Positions 9,943 to 17,472 of a stretch of 32,184 nucleotides of DNA are shown here, piece after piece. Origin of the DNA: Amycolatopsis sp. CA-128772 (lineage in GTDB: Bacteria; Actinomycetota; Actinomycetes; Mycobacteriales; Pseudonocardiaceae); NCBI RefSeq assembly GCF_002904295.1, contig NZ_PPHG01000020.1, forward strand, positions 1-32,184, read 5' to 3'. Numbering within the stretch: the first letter of the stretch is position 1; each line of letters starts with the position of its first letter. The notes below the pieces were generated by a model. The model saw nothing but the letters and a program-made list of their open reading frames with translations, was not told the DNA's origin and did no database searches. The translations under genes and the position numbers were made by a program.

Positions 9943-9968
9943 CATAACTGTTGTTATATGACAATACT
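9939..9968 (+). promoter_or_regulatory. Stressosome operon promoter with palindrome
   Basis: CTGACA (9939-9944), an 18-base spacer and AATACT (9963-9968) make a primary-sigma type promoter. A perfect ATAAC-N4-GTTAT palindrome (9944-9957) lies in the spacer. This AT-rich patch stands out in GC-rich surroundings and is a natural operator for the MarR protein encoded just upstream. An alternative pair is TTGCAT (9931-9936) with TTATAT (9954-9959). Confidence 0.55.
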
Positions 9969-10015
9969 TAGGTCGGCGTACAGCAGAGCGCGCCCCGAAC
10001 ACCGGAGGAGTGTCG

Positions 10016-10870
10016 GTGCTGGGCACGGACGACAGCCAGGTCCGCAACGTGTTGGCGCGTGTGCTGGAGGAAGACCGGACGGCGCTGGCCCACGACTGGG
10101 CCGGCCCGGATGCGGGTGACGGCGCGCGCGAACTGCGCCGCGAAGCCGCCGAACTGCTGGAAGCGCTGCGCCGCGCGCTCGGCGGCACCCTCCCGGTGTC
10201 GCGGATCGTCGAGCAGGACCCGGCGGTGCGCGACGCCCTGACGTCGCTCTCGGAACGCCGGGCCCGCGCGGGCGCCCAGCCGTCGGCCACCGCCATGGCG
10301 ATCCTCGCGCTCAAGCGCACCATGCTGGGCGCGATCGAGCGCCACGCCGACGACTCCGCGCTGCGCTACCGGGCCGCACTGCTGGTCAACGAGCTGCTCG
10401 ACAGCGCGGGCGTGCTGACCTTCGAGGTCTACTCGGCCGGCCGGGAACGGATCATCCGCGAGCAGCACAACCAGATGCTGGAGCTGTCCACGCCCGTCGT
10501 GCGGTTGTGGCGGCACGTCCTCGCGGTGCCCCTGATCGGTACGCTCGACAGCGCCCGCACCCAGGTCGTGATGAACAACCTCCTGGAGTCCATCCAGGCC
10601 AACGAGGCGCGGGTGGCGATCATCGACATCACCGGCGTCCCGACCGTCGACACCGCGGTCGCGCACCACCTCCTGCAGACCGTCAGCGCCGTCCGGCTGA
10701 TGGGCGCGGAGTGCGTGATCAGCGGCATCCGCCCGTCGATCGCCCAGACCATCACGCAGCTGGGCATCGACCTCTCGCACATCGTCACCCGCGGCTCGCT
10801 GGCCGACGCGCTGGCGACCGCGATGCAGCTGCTCGGCGACAGCGGCCGCCCGGGCCCGGTGACCGGGTGA
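10016..10870 (+). CDS. rsbR: Stressosome scaffold protein RsbR
   Basis: An RsbR-type protein of 284 residues with a variable N-terminal sensory half (1-150, mostly helical, non-haem globin-like position) and a C-terminal STAS domain (about 160-278). In Bacillus, RsbR and RsbS build the 1.8-MDa stressosome that holds RsbT. Both phospho-threonines used by RsbT appear to be conserved: Thr213 in VPTVDT (like Thr171 of RsbRA) and Thr245 in IAQT (like Thr205). I prefer GTG at 10016, five bases after GGAGGAG (10004-10010), to the GTG at 10010 that overlaps that site. Its stop overlaps the start of rsbS by four bases. What the sensory half detects cannot be told. Confidence 0.9.
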   Translation: MLGTDDSQVRNVLARVLEEDRTALAHDWAGPDAGDGARELRREAAELLEALRRALGGTLPVSRIVEQDPAVRDALTSLSERRARAGAQPSATAMAILALKRTMLGAIERHADDSALRYRAALLVNELLDSAGVLTFEVYSAGRERIIREQHNQMLELSTPVVRLWRHVLAVPLIGTLDSARTQVVMNNLLESIQANEARVAIIDITGVPTVDTAVAHHLLQTVSAVRLMGAECVISGIRPSIAQTITQLGIDLSHIVTRGSLADALATAMQLLGDSGRPGPVTG

Positions 10871-11256
10871 GCGCCGGCCTGCCGATCCTGCGGCTGGGGG
10901 ACATCCTGCTCGGCGGGCTGCTGAGCGACCTCGACGACAAGACGGCCCTCGCCTTCACCGACGAGCTGACCACGCGGATCGCGAACGAGGGCATCCGCGG
11001 CGTCATCGTCGACATCTCCCGGCTGGAGATCGTCGACTCGTTCGTCGCCCGCGTCCTCATGCAGCTGGCCGCCACCGGGCAGCTGCTCGGCACGCGGATG
11101 ATCGTGGCCGGGATGCGCCCGGCCGTCGCGCTGACCCTGACCGAGCTCGGGCTCCAGCTCACCGGCGTCCGGACCGCCCTCAACGCGGAACAGGCGATGG
11201 AGCTGCTGGGCTGGCGCCGTCCCGAGGCCGCCGAAGAGGCGCCTCATGCGTCCTGA
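10867..11256 (+). CDS. rsbS: Stressosome STAS protein RsbS
   Basis: A single STAS-domain protein of 129 residues that fills the stressosome core with RsbR and binds RsbT in unstressed cells. The residue phosphorylated by RsbT (Ser59 in Bacillus RsbS) corresponds to Ser58 in IVDSF. The strands LPILRLGDILLGG and GVIVDIS and the helix after Ser58 follow the usual STAS order. The start GTG overlaps the rsbR stop (GTGA), so translation is probably coupled. The C-terminal tail is Glu/Ala-rich and overlaps the start of rsbT by 11 bases. Confidence 0.92.
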   Translation: MSAGLPILRLGDILLGGLLSDLDDKTALAFTDELTTRIANEGIRGVIVDISRLEIVDSFVARVLMQLAATGQLLGTRMIVAGMRPAVALTLTELGLQLTGVRTALNAEQAMELLGWRRPEAAEEAPHAS

Positions 11257-11668
11257 CGAGCGGACCACCCCGTCCGGCGAGCACCCCGTCCGCGTCGAGG
11301 AGGACCTCCTGGTGGCCCGCCACGCCGTCCGGGCGGCCGCGGTCGCCGCCGGGTTCTCGATCGTCGACCAGACGAAGATCGTCACCGCGGCCAGCGAGCT
11401 CGTCCGCAACGCCTACATCCACGGCGGGGGCGGAACGATGACCGTCGAGGCGGTGCGGGAGCCGGGCGGGCGGACCGGGCTCCGGCTGCGGGTGCGCGAC
11501 GAGGGCCCCGGCATCGCCGACGTCGAGCAGGCGATGACCGACGGCTTCAGCACCGGCGCGGGGCTCGGGCACGGCCTCGGCGGCACCCGCCGCCTGGTCG
11601 ACGAGTTCGACCTCGACACCGAGCCCGGGCGCGGCACCACCGTCACGGTCGTGCGCTGGAAGCCATGA
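11246..11668 (+). CDS. rsbT: Stressosome switch kinase RsbT
   Basis: A 140-residue GHKL-type serine/threonine kinase. In the known system it is held by the stressosome, phosphorylates RsbS and RsbR on stress, is released, and then activates a downstream phosphatase. ATP-binding motifs are present: N-box with Glu51 and Asn55 (ELVRNAYIHG), G1 with DEGPGI (85-90), and a Gly-rich G2 (GLGHGLGG). It starts inside the end of rsbS and its stop overlaps the next start as ATGA, so it is part of a coupled operon. Its likely partners are the two phosphatase genes directly downstream. Confidence 0.92.
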   Translation: MRPDERTTPSGEHPVRVEEDLLVARHAVRAAAVAAGFSIVDQTKIVTAASELVRNAYIHGGGGTMTVEAVREPGGRTGLRLRVRDEGPGIADVEQAMTDGFSTGAGLGHGLGGTRRLVDEFDLDTEPGRGTTVTVVRWKP

Positions 11669-12657
11669 CCGCCACCGTCACCACCCTCACGCACCAGATC
11701 CGCGTGGACCACCCCAGTGCCGGGTACGCCGCCGCCCGCGTCGCGCGCGCAACCGCGCAGGACGCCGGGCTGCCGGACGTGCTGACCGACCGCGCCGCGG
11801 TGGTGGCCGCCGAGCTGGCCGGCAACATCGACAAGCACACCCGCGGCGGCTCGGTGTTCGTGCAGCGGTCGCTGACCGGGCGCGGCGTCGACGTGCTGGC
11901 CGCCGACGACGGCCCCGGCATGACCGACCTCGACCACTGGCTGCTCGACGGCAACACGACCACCGCCACCCTCGGCGCCGGGCTCGGCGCGGTGAAGCGG
12001 ATGGCGACCGAGTTCCGGATCACCTCCTCCCCCGCGGACGGCACGCTCGCCGCCGCCCGCCTGCTCGACCCGGCCTCGCCACCGCTGCGCGGCGCCACCG
12101 GGCACTTCCGCCTGGCGCGCGACGGCGAGGAGTACTGCGGGGACGCCGTCGCGCTGGCCGAGGTCACCGGCAGCCGGACCGCCGTCGTCGCCGACGGGCT
12201 CGGCCACGGACCCGACGCCGCCGAAGCCGCCGAAGCCGCGCTGCGCGTGTTCACCGAGAACCCGGACCGCCCGCTGCCGCACCAGCTCACGAACATGCAC
12301 CGGGCGCTGCGCGCGACCCGCGGCGCCGCGATCGCGCTGGTGCGGATCGCGCCGGGCCGGCTCGAGTTCTGCGGTGTCGGCAACGTCGGCGGCGCGACCA
12401 TCGGCGCCGGCCCGGCGAGGTTGCTGCTCAGCACCCCCGGCGTCGTCGGGTTCACCTTGCCGGCGGCTCCGGTGCGGCACCTGGCGCTGGCCGAAGACGA
12501 CGTCGTGGTGCTGCACACCGACGGCGTCGGCTCCGGCTGGCGCGTCCCCGGCCGGACCCCCGACCTGCTGCTGCTCGCCGCGGACCTCGCCCACCGGCAC
12601 CGGAACCCGCGCGACGACGCGGCCATGCTCGCCCTGCGCGCGGACCGGTCCGCCTGA
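11665..12657 (+). CDS. HATPase-SpoIIE fusion, RsbX-like
   Basis: A 330-residue protein with two domains. Residues 1-135 are a GHKL ATPase-like module similar to RsbT, with an N-box (AAELAGNIDKHT), DDGPGM and the Gly-rich LGAGLGAV. Residues 140-330 are a compact SpoIIE-type phosphatase like RsbX, with metal motif ADGLGHG, CGVGNVG, HTDGV and a final RDDAAML. RsbX normally removes phosphate from RsbS and RsbR and resets the stressosome. The fusion puts a kinase-like and a resetting phosphatase domain in one chain. It overlaps rsbT by four bases and the next gene by one (TGATG). Whether the ATPase domain acts as a kinase is not shown by the sequence. Confidence 0.85.
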   Translation: MTATVTTLTHQIRVDHPSAGYAAARVARATAQDAGLPDVLTDRAAVVAAELAGNIDKHTRGGSVFVQRSLTGRGVDVLAADDGPGMTDLDHWLLDGNTTTATLGAGLGAVKRMATEFRITSSPADGTLAAARLLDPASPPLRGATGHFRLARDGEEYCGDAVALAEVTGSRTAVVADGLGHGPDAAEAAEAALRVFTENPDRPLPHQLTNMHRALRATRGAAIALVRIAPGRLEFCGVGNVGGATIGAGPARLLLSTPGVVGFTLPAAPVRHLALAEDDVVVLHTDGVGSGWRVPGRTPDLLLLAADLAHRHRNPRDDAAMLALRADRSA

Positions 12658-13847
12658 TGCGCCCCGACCTGGCCCGGATCCGGCGGCGGCTGCGCACCGC
12701 GTGCACCCAAGCCGGCGTGCCCGCCGACGACCGGGGCCGGCTGGTGCTCGCCGTCACCCTGCTCGCCGAACCCGCGCTGACCGCCGGCGAGACCGTCGAC
12801 GTGGCGACGGCGGCTTCGGACCGCCGGCTGGCCGTGACCGTGCGGCTGGAGCACGCCGTGAGCCAGGGCAGCCGCGACGCGCTGCCCCTGCTGCCCGAGC
12901 GCGGCGACGGCGACACCCTCACCTGGCACCTCACCGGCGGCCGCTCCACGGCTCCGGCCGACCCCGACGACGACCGGGCGACCCGCGAGGAGATGCTCGC
13001 GCTGGTCGCCCGCGCCGACACGCTGTCCCAAGAGCAGCGCGACCTCAAGCACGAGCTCGCGGAGACCAACAGCGGCGTGCTGGCGATGTACGTCGAGCTC
13101 GAGCAGCGGGACGAACAGCTCCGCCGCGCGCACGCGGCCATCTTCCGCGAGCTGGAGGACGCGCTGCGCCCCCGGCCGCCCGCGGTACCGGGTCTGGAGC
13201 TGGGCGTCCACTACTCCCCGACCGACCAGGACTCCCCGGCCGGCGGCGACCTGTACGACTGGTTCGTCCTGCCGGACGGGCAGGTCCACGTGACGCTGGT
13301 GGACGCGGTCGGCCACGGCGTCACCTCGACCCGGCACGCCCTCACCGTCACCCACGCGATCCGCACCCTCGCCCTCCAGGGCCACCCGTTCCCGGACCTG
13401 ATCGCGCACGCGTCCCACACCCTCTCCGCGATCGAGCCGGGCCTGATGGCCACGGTCCTGCTCGCCCGCATCGATCCCCTGACCGGCCGGACCCGCTTCG
13501 CGAACGGTGGTCACCCGGAGCCGGTGCTGGTCACCGCGACGGGCGCCGCCCGGCTGCTGCCGGCCCCGCTCCCCGGCCGCGGCGTCGGCTTCCCCGACCC
13601 GGGCAGCCGCGAGCTCGTCGACGTGGTCCTGGCGCCCGGCGACTCGGTGCTGCTGTACACCGACGGCCTGGTCGAAAGCCGCAAGGACATCGACGAAGGC
13701 CAGTCCCGCCTGCTCGCCCTGGCGGCCGCCCACCGCGCCCACCCGGCGGCGGACCTGCCCCGCGAGCTGGTGGCCCGGATGCACGACGTCGTCCTGCACG
13801 CCGACGACACGGTGGTCCTGGCCCTCCGCCGGACGGCCGCGGCGTAG
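12657..13847 (+). CDS. RsbU-like SpoIIE phosphatase
   Basis: A 396-residue PPM/SpoIIE serine phosphatase, the probable output enzyme of the operon. Residues 1-100 form a degenerate ATPase-like or RsbU-like N-terminal region. Residues 105-165 are a long charged coiled coil (MLALVARADTLSQEQRDLK and onward). The catalytic domain then shows all metal motifs: GGDLYDWF, VDAVGHG, FANGGHPEP, YTDGLVESR and a terminal DDTVVLALR. In Bacillus, RsbU is switched on by RsbT and dephosphorylates RsbV; no RsbV, RsbW or sigma factor is present here, so the target must be coded elsewhere. It is the last gene of the overlapping set and has no strong hairpin behind it. Confidence 0.87.
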   Translation: MRPDLARIRRRLRTACTQAGVPADDRGRLVLAVTLLAEPALTAGETVDVATAASDRRLAVTVRLEHAVSQGSRDALPLLPERGDGDTLTWHLTGGRSTAPADPDDDRATREEMLALVARADTLSQEQRDLKHELAETNSGVLAMYVELEQRDEQLRRAHAAIFRELEDALRPRPPAVPGLELGVHYSPTDQDSPAGGDLYDWFVLPDGQVHVTLVDAVGHGVTSTRHALTVTHAIRTLALQGHPFPDLIAHASHTLSAIEPGLMATVLLARIDPLTGRTRFANGGHPEPVLVTATGAARLLPAPLPGRGVGFPDPGSRELVDVVLAPGDSVLLYTDGLVESRKDIDEGQSRLLALAAAHRAHPAADLPRELVARMHDVVLHADDTVVLALRRTAAA

Positions 13848-13866
13848 GACCTCCGTCGCCGGGTAT
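13842..13866 (+). promoter_or_regulatory. Sigma-B type promoter candidate for hydrolase
   Basis: GCGT (13842-13845), a 15-base spacer and GGGTAT (13861-13866). The ATG at 13877 is only ten bases further, so transcripts would be almost leaderless. It overlaps the end of the preceding phosphatase gene. Confidence 0.45.
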
Positions 13867-13876
13867 CCCCCGTCCG

Positions 13877-14587
13877 ATGCACACCACGACCACCGCCGGC
13901 GGCGTGCGAGCGCTGTCCGCCGGCCCCGAACGCCCGGACCGGCCGCCGGTCGTCCTGCTGCCGGGCCTGGGCGCCCCGGGCTACCTCGTCGACACGCTGC
14001 ACGGGTGCGCCGCGGCCACCCGCAGCCACCTGCTCGACGTCCCGGGCTTCGGCGCGCCGGGGCCGCTCGCGTGCGAGCCGGAGATCGAGGCGATCGCGGA
14101 CACCGTCGCCGGGTGGCTCGACCGGCCGTCCGTCCTCTTCGGACACTCGACGGCCGCGCAGGTCGCCATCGCCGTCGCGGTGCGGCGCCCGGACCTCGTC
14201 CGGTCGCTCGTGCTGGCCGGCCCGACGTTCCCGCCCGAGCTGCGCACCTTCGGCCGCCTGGCCGCGGCGTTCCTGGCCGACGTCGTCCACGAATCGCCGT
14301 CGGCGCTGCCGGGCACGGTCCCGCACTACCTGCGCGCCGGGCCGCGGCGCCTGCTCCGGATGATCCGCTCGGCGCAGCGCGACGAACCGGAACTCCGCAC
14401 GGCCCGGCTGCGGTGTCCCGTCCTGGTCGTGCGCGGCCGCCGCGACACTCTCAGCCCGGAACCCTGGGCGCGGTCCCTCGCCGCCGCGGCGGGCGGCGAG
14501 TTCGTCACCGTTCCCGGCCCGCACACGTTCCCGGCGCGCGCCGGCGGGACGACGTCCGCGTTGATCACGGGGTTCGCCGGGGGTTAG
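13877..14587 (+). CDS. Alpha/beta-fold hydrolase
   Basis: A 236-residue alpha/beta hydrolase of unknown substrate. The oxyanion region is VVLLPGLGAPGY (about residues 25-36). The nucleophile elbow is GHSTA, and the C-terminal GPHTF supplies the catalytic His. The acid is probably the Asp in RGRRDTLSPE. The frame stays open far upstream, but ATG 13877 is chosen because the upstream reading overlaps the phosphatase gene in another frame and the family homology begins here. No ribosome binding site is visible, which fits a nearly leaderless message from the promoter at 13842-13866. The neighbouring alcohol dehydrogenase has a similar promoter. Confidence 0.85.
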   Translation: MHTTTTAGGVRALSAGPERPDRPPVVLLPGLGAPGYLVDTLHGCAAATRSHLLDVPGFGAPGPLACEPEIEAIADTVAGWLDRPSVLFGHSTAAQVAIAVAVRRPDLVRSLVLAGPTFPPELRTFGRLAAAFLADVVHESPSALPGTVPHYLRAGPRRLLRMIRSAQRDEPELRTARLRCPVLVVRGRRDTLSPEPWARSLAAAAGGEFVTVPGPHTFPARAGGTTSALITGFAGG

Positions 14588-14606
14588 CCGTGGTCCGCCC
14601 GGGTAT
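14582..14606 (+). promoter_or_regulatory. Sigma-B type promoter candidate for alcohol dehydrogenase
   Basis: GGTT (14582-14585), a 15-base spacer and GGGTAT (14601-14606). It starts in the stop region of the hydrolase and lies 36 bases before the dehydrogenase GTG. Confidence 0.55.
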
Positions 14607-14642
14607 GCCGACGACCCGTCGGATTCCCCGGAAGGAGGCACC

Positions 14643-15791
14643 GTGCGCGCAATGGTGTACCGCGGGCCGTACAAGATCCGTGTCGAAGAGAAGGACGTCC
14701 CCGCGATCGAACACCCCGGTGACGCGATCGTCCGGGTCACGCTGGCCGCGATCTGCGGTTCGGACCTGCACCTCTACCACGGCATGATGCCGGACACGCG
14801 CGTCGGCACGACGTTCGGGCACGAGTTCATCGGTGTCGTCGAAGAAGTCGGGTCCGGCGTGCGGAACCTCAAGCGCGGCGACCGGGTCATGGTGCCCTTC
14901 AACGTCTTCTGCGGCACGTGCTGGTTCTGCGCGCGGGGGCTGTACTCCAACTGCCACAACGTGAACCCGAACGCCACCGCCGTCGGCGGCATCTACGGCT
15001 ACTCCCACACCTGCGGCGGCTACGACGGCGGGCAGGCCGAGTTCGTGCGCGTGCCGTTCGCCGACGTCGGGCCGGCGATCATCCCGGACTGGCTGGACGA
15101 CGAAGACGCCGTCCTGCTCACCGACGCGCTCGCCACCGGCTACTTCGGCGCCCAGCTCGGCGAGATCGTCGAAGGGGACGTCGTCGTGGTGTTCGGCGCC
15201 GGGCCGGTGGGCCTGTTCGCGGCGAAGTCGGCGTGGCTGATGGGCGCCGGCCGGGTCATCGTCATCGACCACCTCGAAGACCGCCTGGAAAAGGCGCGCA
15301 CCTTCGCCCACGCCGAGACGTACAACTTCACCGAGTACGACGACATCGTCGTGCACCTGAAGAAGCTGACCGACCACCTCGGCGCCGACGTCGCGATCGA
15401 CGCCGTGGGCGCGGAGGCCGACGGCAACCTCACCCAGCACCTCACCGCGGCCAAGCTGAAGCTGCAGGGTGGCTCGCCGGTCGCGCTCAACTGGTGCATC
15501 GACGGCGTGCGCAAGGGCGGCACGGTCTCGGTGATGGGCGCCTACGGCCCGATGTTCAGCGCCGTCAAGTTCGGCGACGCCCTCAACAAGGGCCTCACCC
15601 TGCGGATGAACCAGTGTCCGGTGAAACGGCAGTGGCCGCGGCTGTTCGAGCACGTCCGCAACGGCTACCTCAAGCCGAGCGACATCGTCACCCACCGCAT
15701 CCCCCTGGAGCACATCGCCGAGGGCTACCACATCTTTTCCGCCAAGCTGGACGGCTGCATCAAGCCGCTCATCGTCCCGGATGCCGGCTGA
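14643..15791 (+). CDS. Zinc-dependent alcohol dehydrogenase, formaldehyde dehydrogenase-like
   Basis: A medium-chain NAD(P)-dependent dehydrogenase of 382 residues, of the class annotated as glutathione-independent formaldehyde dehydrogenase or threonine dehydrogenase-like. Catalytic zinc ligands are Cys38, His60 and Glu61; the structural zinc has Cys90, Cys93, Cys96 and Cys104. The nucleotide-binding motif GAGPVG lies near residue 183. Start GTG at 14643 follows an AAGGAGG site at 14632-14638. The following unknown gene begins 13 bases after its stop, so the two probably share one message. The sigma-B type promoter suggests use in stress or stationary phase. The true substrate cannot be fixed from sequence. 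Confidence 0.92.
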   Translation: MRAMVYRGPYKIRVEEKDVPAIEHPGDAIVRVTLAAICGSDLHLYHGMMPDTRVGTTFGHEFIGVVEEVGSGVRNLKRGDRVMVPFNVFCGTCWFCARGLYSNCHNVNPNATAVGGIYGYSHTCGGYDGGQAEFVRVPFADVGPAIIPDWLDDEDAVLLTDALATGYFGAQLGEIVEGDVVVVFGAGPVGLFAAKSAWLMGAGRVIVIDHLEDRLEKARTFAHAETYNFTEYDDIVVHLKKLTDHLGADVAIDAVGAEADGNLTQHLTAAKLKLQGGSPVALNWCIDGVRKGGTVSVMGAYGPMFSAVKFGDALNKGLTLRMNQCPVKRQWPRLFEHVRNGYLKPSDIVTHRIPLEHIAEGYHIFSAKLDGCIKPLIVPDAG

Positions 15792-15804
15792 CCAAGGAGC
15801 GATC

Positions 15805-16377
15805 ATGACCTACACGTCGGAACGGCCGCCGATCGCCGAATCGAGGGACAGCCTGCGGGCCCGGATCCCGGGCTGGGGGGTGGACCTCGACCCGAAGGAC
15901 CGGCCGTCGGTGCCGAAGCTGCAGTGGCAGGACGACCGGAGCGGCGCCCACTGGGAGTTCCCCGAACGGCAGCCCGAGAAGCAGCCGCGGGAACGCTCGA
16001 TCGAGCACGCGTTCCTGACCCCGGTCTTCGGGACTTCGTGCCCGCCGCAGGGCGTTTCCGGTGCGTTACGCCGGTTCTCCTACCGGAAGTACAGCGAAGG
16101 CCGGGCCGCGCACTGGCTGCTCCTGCTGGCCGCGGACCGGGTGGACGCCTGGGAGAGCCACCTGCGCTCGTTCGCCACGCTCCGCCCGGACAACCCGGTC
16201 ACCGAGACCGGTGTGCTGAGCGAGTTCACCCGGCACGGGCTTTCCTCGCGGGTGGGCCGGAAGCGCGCGGACGTCAAGCACCACCTGCTGGACCCGGTCA
16301 TCGTCGCGGGTCCCTGGGTGCTCGCGGCCGGGCTGGCGTACTCGGCGGTCCGGAAGGTGCTGCGGTGGCGGCGCTGA
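15805..16377 (+). CDS. Unknown protein with C-terminal hydrophobic segment
   Basis: I do not recognise a named family in this 190-residue protein. The N-terminal third is polar and rich in Arg, Glu and Pro. The middle has a compact hydrophobic stretch (AAHWLLLLAADRVDAW) in an amphipathic helix, and a hydrophobic segment near residues 164-182 is followed by a basic end (KVLRWRR), as in a tail-anchored membrane protein. AAGGAG lies seven bases before the ATG. It sits 13 bases after the alcohol dehydrogenase, so a partner or membrane tether for that enzyme is conceivable, but only position supports it. Confidence 0.75.
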   Translation: MTYTSERPPIAESRDSLRARIPGWGVDLDPKDRPSVPKLQWQDDRSGAHWEFPERQPEKQPRERSIEHAFLTPVFGTSCPPQGVSGALRRFSYRKYSEGRAAHWLLLLAADRVDAWESHLRSFATLRPDNPVTETGVLSEFTRHGLSSRVGRKRADVKHHLLDPVIVAGPWVLAAGLAYSAVRKVLRWRR

Positions 16378-16550
16378 GGATCCGGCGCGGGCTCGCGGCG
16401 GTGACCGCCGGGCTTGTCGTCCTGACCGGCGCGGCGTGCGCCCCGGCCCATCCCCGGCGGGCGAGCCCGCCGGGGACCGCGCACGGCGTCGCCGTCGACG
16501 GCAAGCTCACCGCGAGCGACCTGCGGGTTTCCGGGGCCGGCCCCGGGTGA
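16365..16550 (+). CDS. Small secreted or lipoprotein-like protein
   Basis: A 61-residue reading frame that begins with a basic stretch (ALRIRRGL), a hydrophobic core (AAVTAGLVVLTGAA) and a Cys, like a lipoprotein signal; the residue three before the Cys is Gly, so the lipobox is weak. The mature part would be only about 37 residues. It overlaps the end of the preceding gene by 13 bases. Its last codons lie in a strong hairpin, which leaves some doubt that it is a full gene; it may be the start of a shortened one. Confidence 0.5.
   Translation: MAALRIRRGLAAVTAGLVVLTGAACAPAHPRRASPPGTAHGVAVDGKLTASDLRVSGAGPG
16531..16546. terminator. Palindrome between convergent genes
   Basis: A perfect 16-base GC palindrome (arms CCGGGGCC and GGCCCCGG) just before the stop of the small gene and 14 bases from the stop of the GntR gene. 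It probably ends both transcripts. Confidence 0.5.
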
Positions 16551-16559
16551 GCCGGGCGC

Positions 16560-17336
16560 CTACTGAGGCCCGTTGGTCAGCGAAAGGTTGAACGTGTAGC
16601 GGGACGCGCGGTAGACGTGCCAGCCGTACTCGACCACGCGACCGGCGTCGTCGTAGGTCGTGCGCTGCATCGTGAGCAGCGCCGCTCCGGGCTCCTCGTG
16701 GAGCAGCTCCGCGTCCTCCTCGGTCGCGAGCCGGGCGCCGATGTGCTGCTCGGCCGCGTGCAGCCGCACCCCCGCCGAGCGCAGGAGCTGGTAGAGGCCG
16801 CGCTCGCGGAGGTCGTCGTCGCCCGGGGCGAGCACGTCGTCGGGCAGGTAGTTGTTCATCAGGGCCAGCGGCTCGCCGTCGGCCGACCGGAGCCGCTTCA
16901 GCCGCCGCACGCGCGTCAGCCCGGGTGCTTCCAGCAGCCCGGCCGCCTCGGCGCCGGCGTCTTCGACGCGGTTGACCAGCACCGCCGACTCCGGCCTGCT
17001 ACCCAGCCCGGCGAGGTCGTCGAACAGGCTGCTCAGCCGCAGCGGCCGGGCCACTTTCGTGCGGACGACCTGCGTGCCGACCCCGCGCCGCCGGACCAGC
17101 AGGCCCTGGTTGACCAGCAGCTGGATCGCCTGCCGGATCGTCGGGCGCGACAGCCGCAGGCTCGCCGCCAGGTCCACCTCGTTGCCCAGCCGGGTGCCCG
17201 CCGGCAGCCGGCCGTCCTCGATCGCGGCGTGCAGCTGCCGGGACACCTGGGAGTACAGCGGTTCCGGATTGCCCGGGTCCAGGACGATTTCGCGGCCCGG
17301 ATCCCAGGATCCGAAGGCGACGTCCACCTTGCTCAT
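16560..17336 (-). CDS. iolR: GntR/HutC-family regulator, IolR-like
   Basis: A 258-residue regulator with an N-terminal GntR winged helix (about 25-95, including SRPTIRQAIQLLVNQGLLVRRRG split over the recognition helix and wing) and a C-terminal UTRA ligand-binding domain (about 105-250). It diverges from an aldolase and a methylmalonate-semialdehyde dehydrogenase gene, the same neighbours that IolR has in Corynebacterium glutamicum. The shared region contains TGTCTTGACA (17388-17397), which fits the recalled IolR motif KGWCHTRACA in every position. It most likely represses the inositol genes until an inducer binds the UTRA domain. The symbol rests on this context and not on an alignment. Confidence 0.8.
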   Translation of the reverse strand: MSKVDVAFGSWDPGREIVLDPGNPEPLYSQVSRQLHAAIEDGRLPAGTRLGNEVDLAASLRLSRPTIRQAIQLLVNQGLLVRRRGVGTQVVRTKVARPLRLSSLFDDLAGLGSRPESAVLVNRVEDAGAEAAGLLEAPGLTRVRRLKRLRSADGEPLALMNNYLPDDVLAPGDDDLRERGLYQLLRSAGVRLHAAEQHIGARLATEEDAELLHEEPGAALLTMQRTTYDDAGRVVEYGWHVYRASRYTFNLSLTNGPQ

Positions 17337-17378
17337 CCCCGGAGCCTACCGTCGTCCCGGCCAGGTAGCAATGACCTG

Positions 17379-17398
17379 TTGTCCATATGTCTTGACAA
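17379..17398. promoter_or_regulatory. IolR-type operator and promoter region
   Basis: An inverted repeat TTGTC-N10-GACAA (17379-17398) contains TGTCTTGACA, a full match to the recalled IolR motif. TTGACA (17392-17397) may also be a -35 element, with AATCGT (17415-17420) at 17 bases as a poor -10. GGGTAC (17445-17450) is also present but its upstream element has a 13-base spacer. Confidence 0.65.
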
Positions 17399-17472
17399 AG
17401 ACGGCGGCCACTGGAATCGTCGGAGGCGGATCGACCCGAAGGCCGGGTACTACGCGAACGGGGAGGGGAACC

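Noticed and set aside
17445..17450. GGGTAC as a sixth sigma-B type promoter, before the aldolase-like gene
   Set aside because: The nearest G-N-N-T upstream (GGAT) gives a 13-base spacer, outside the 14-16 range, and an IolR-type operator region already explains control.
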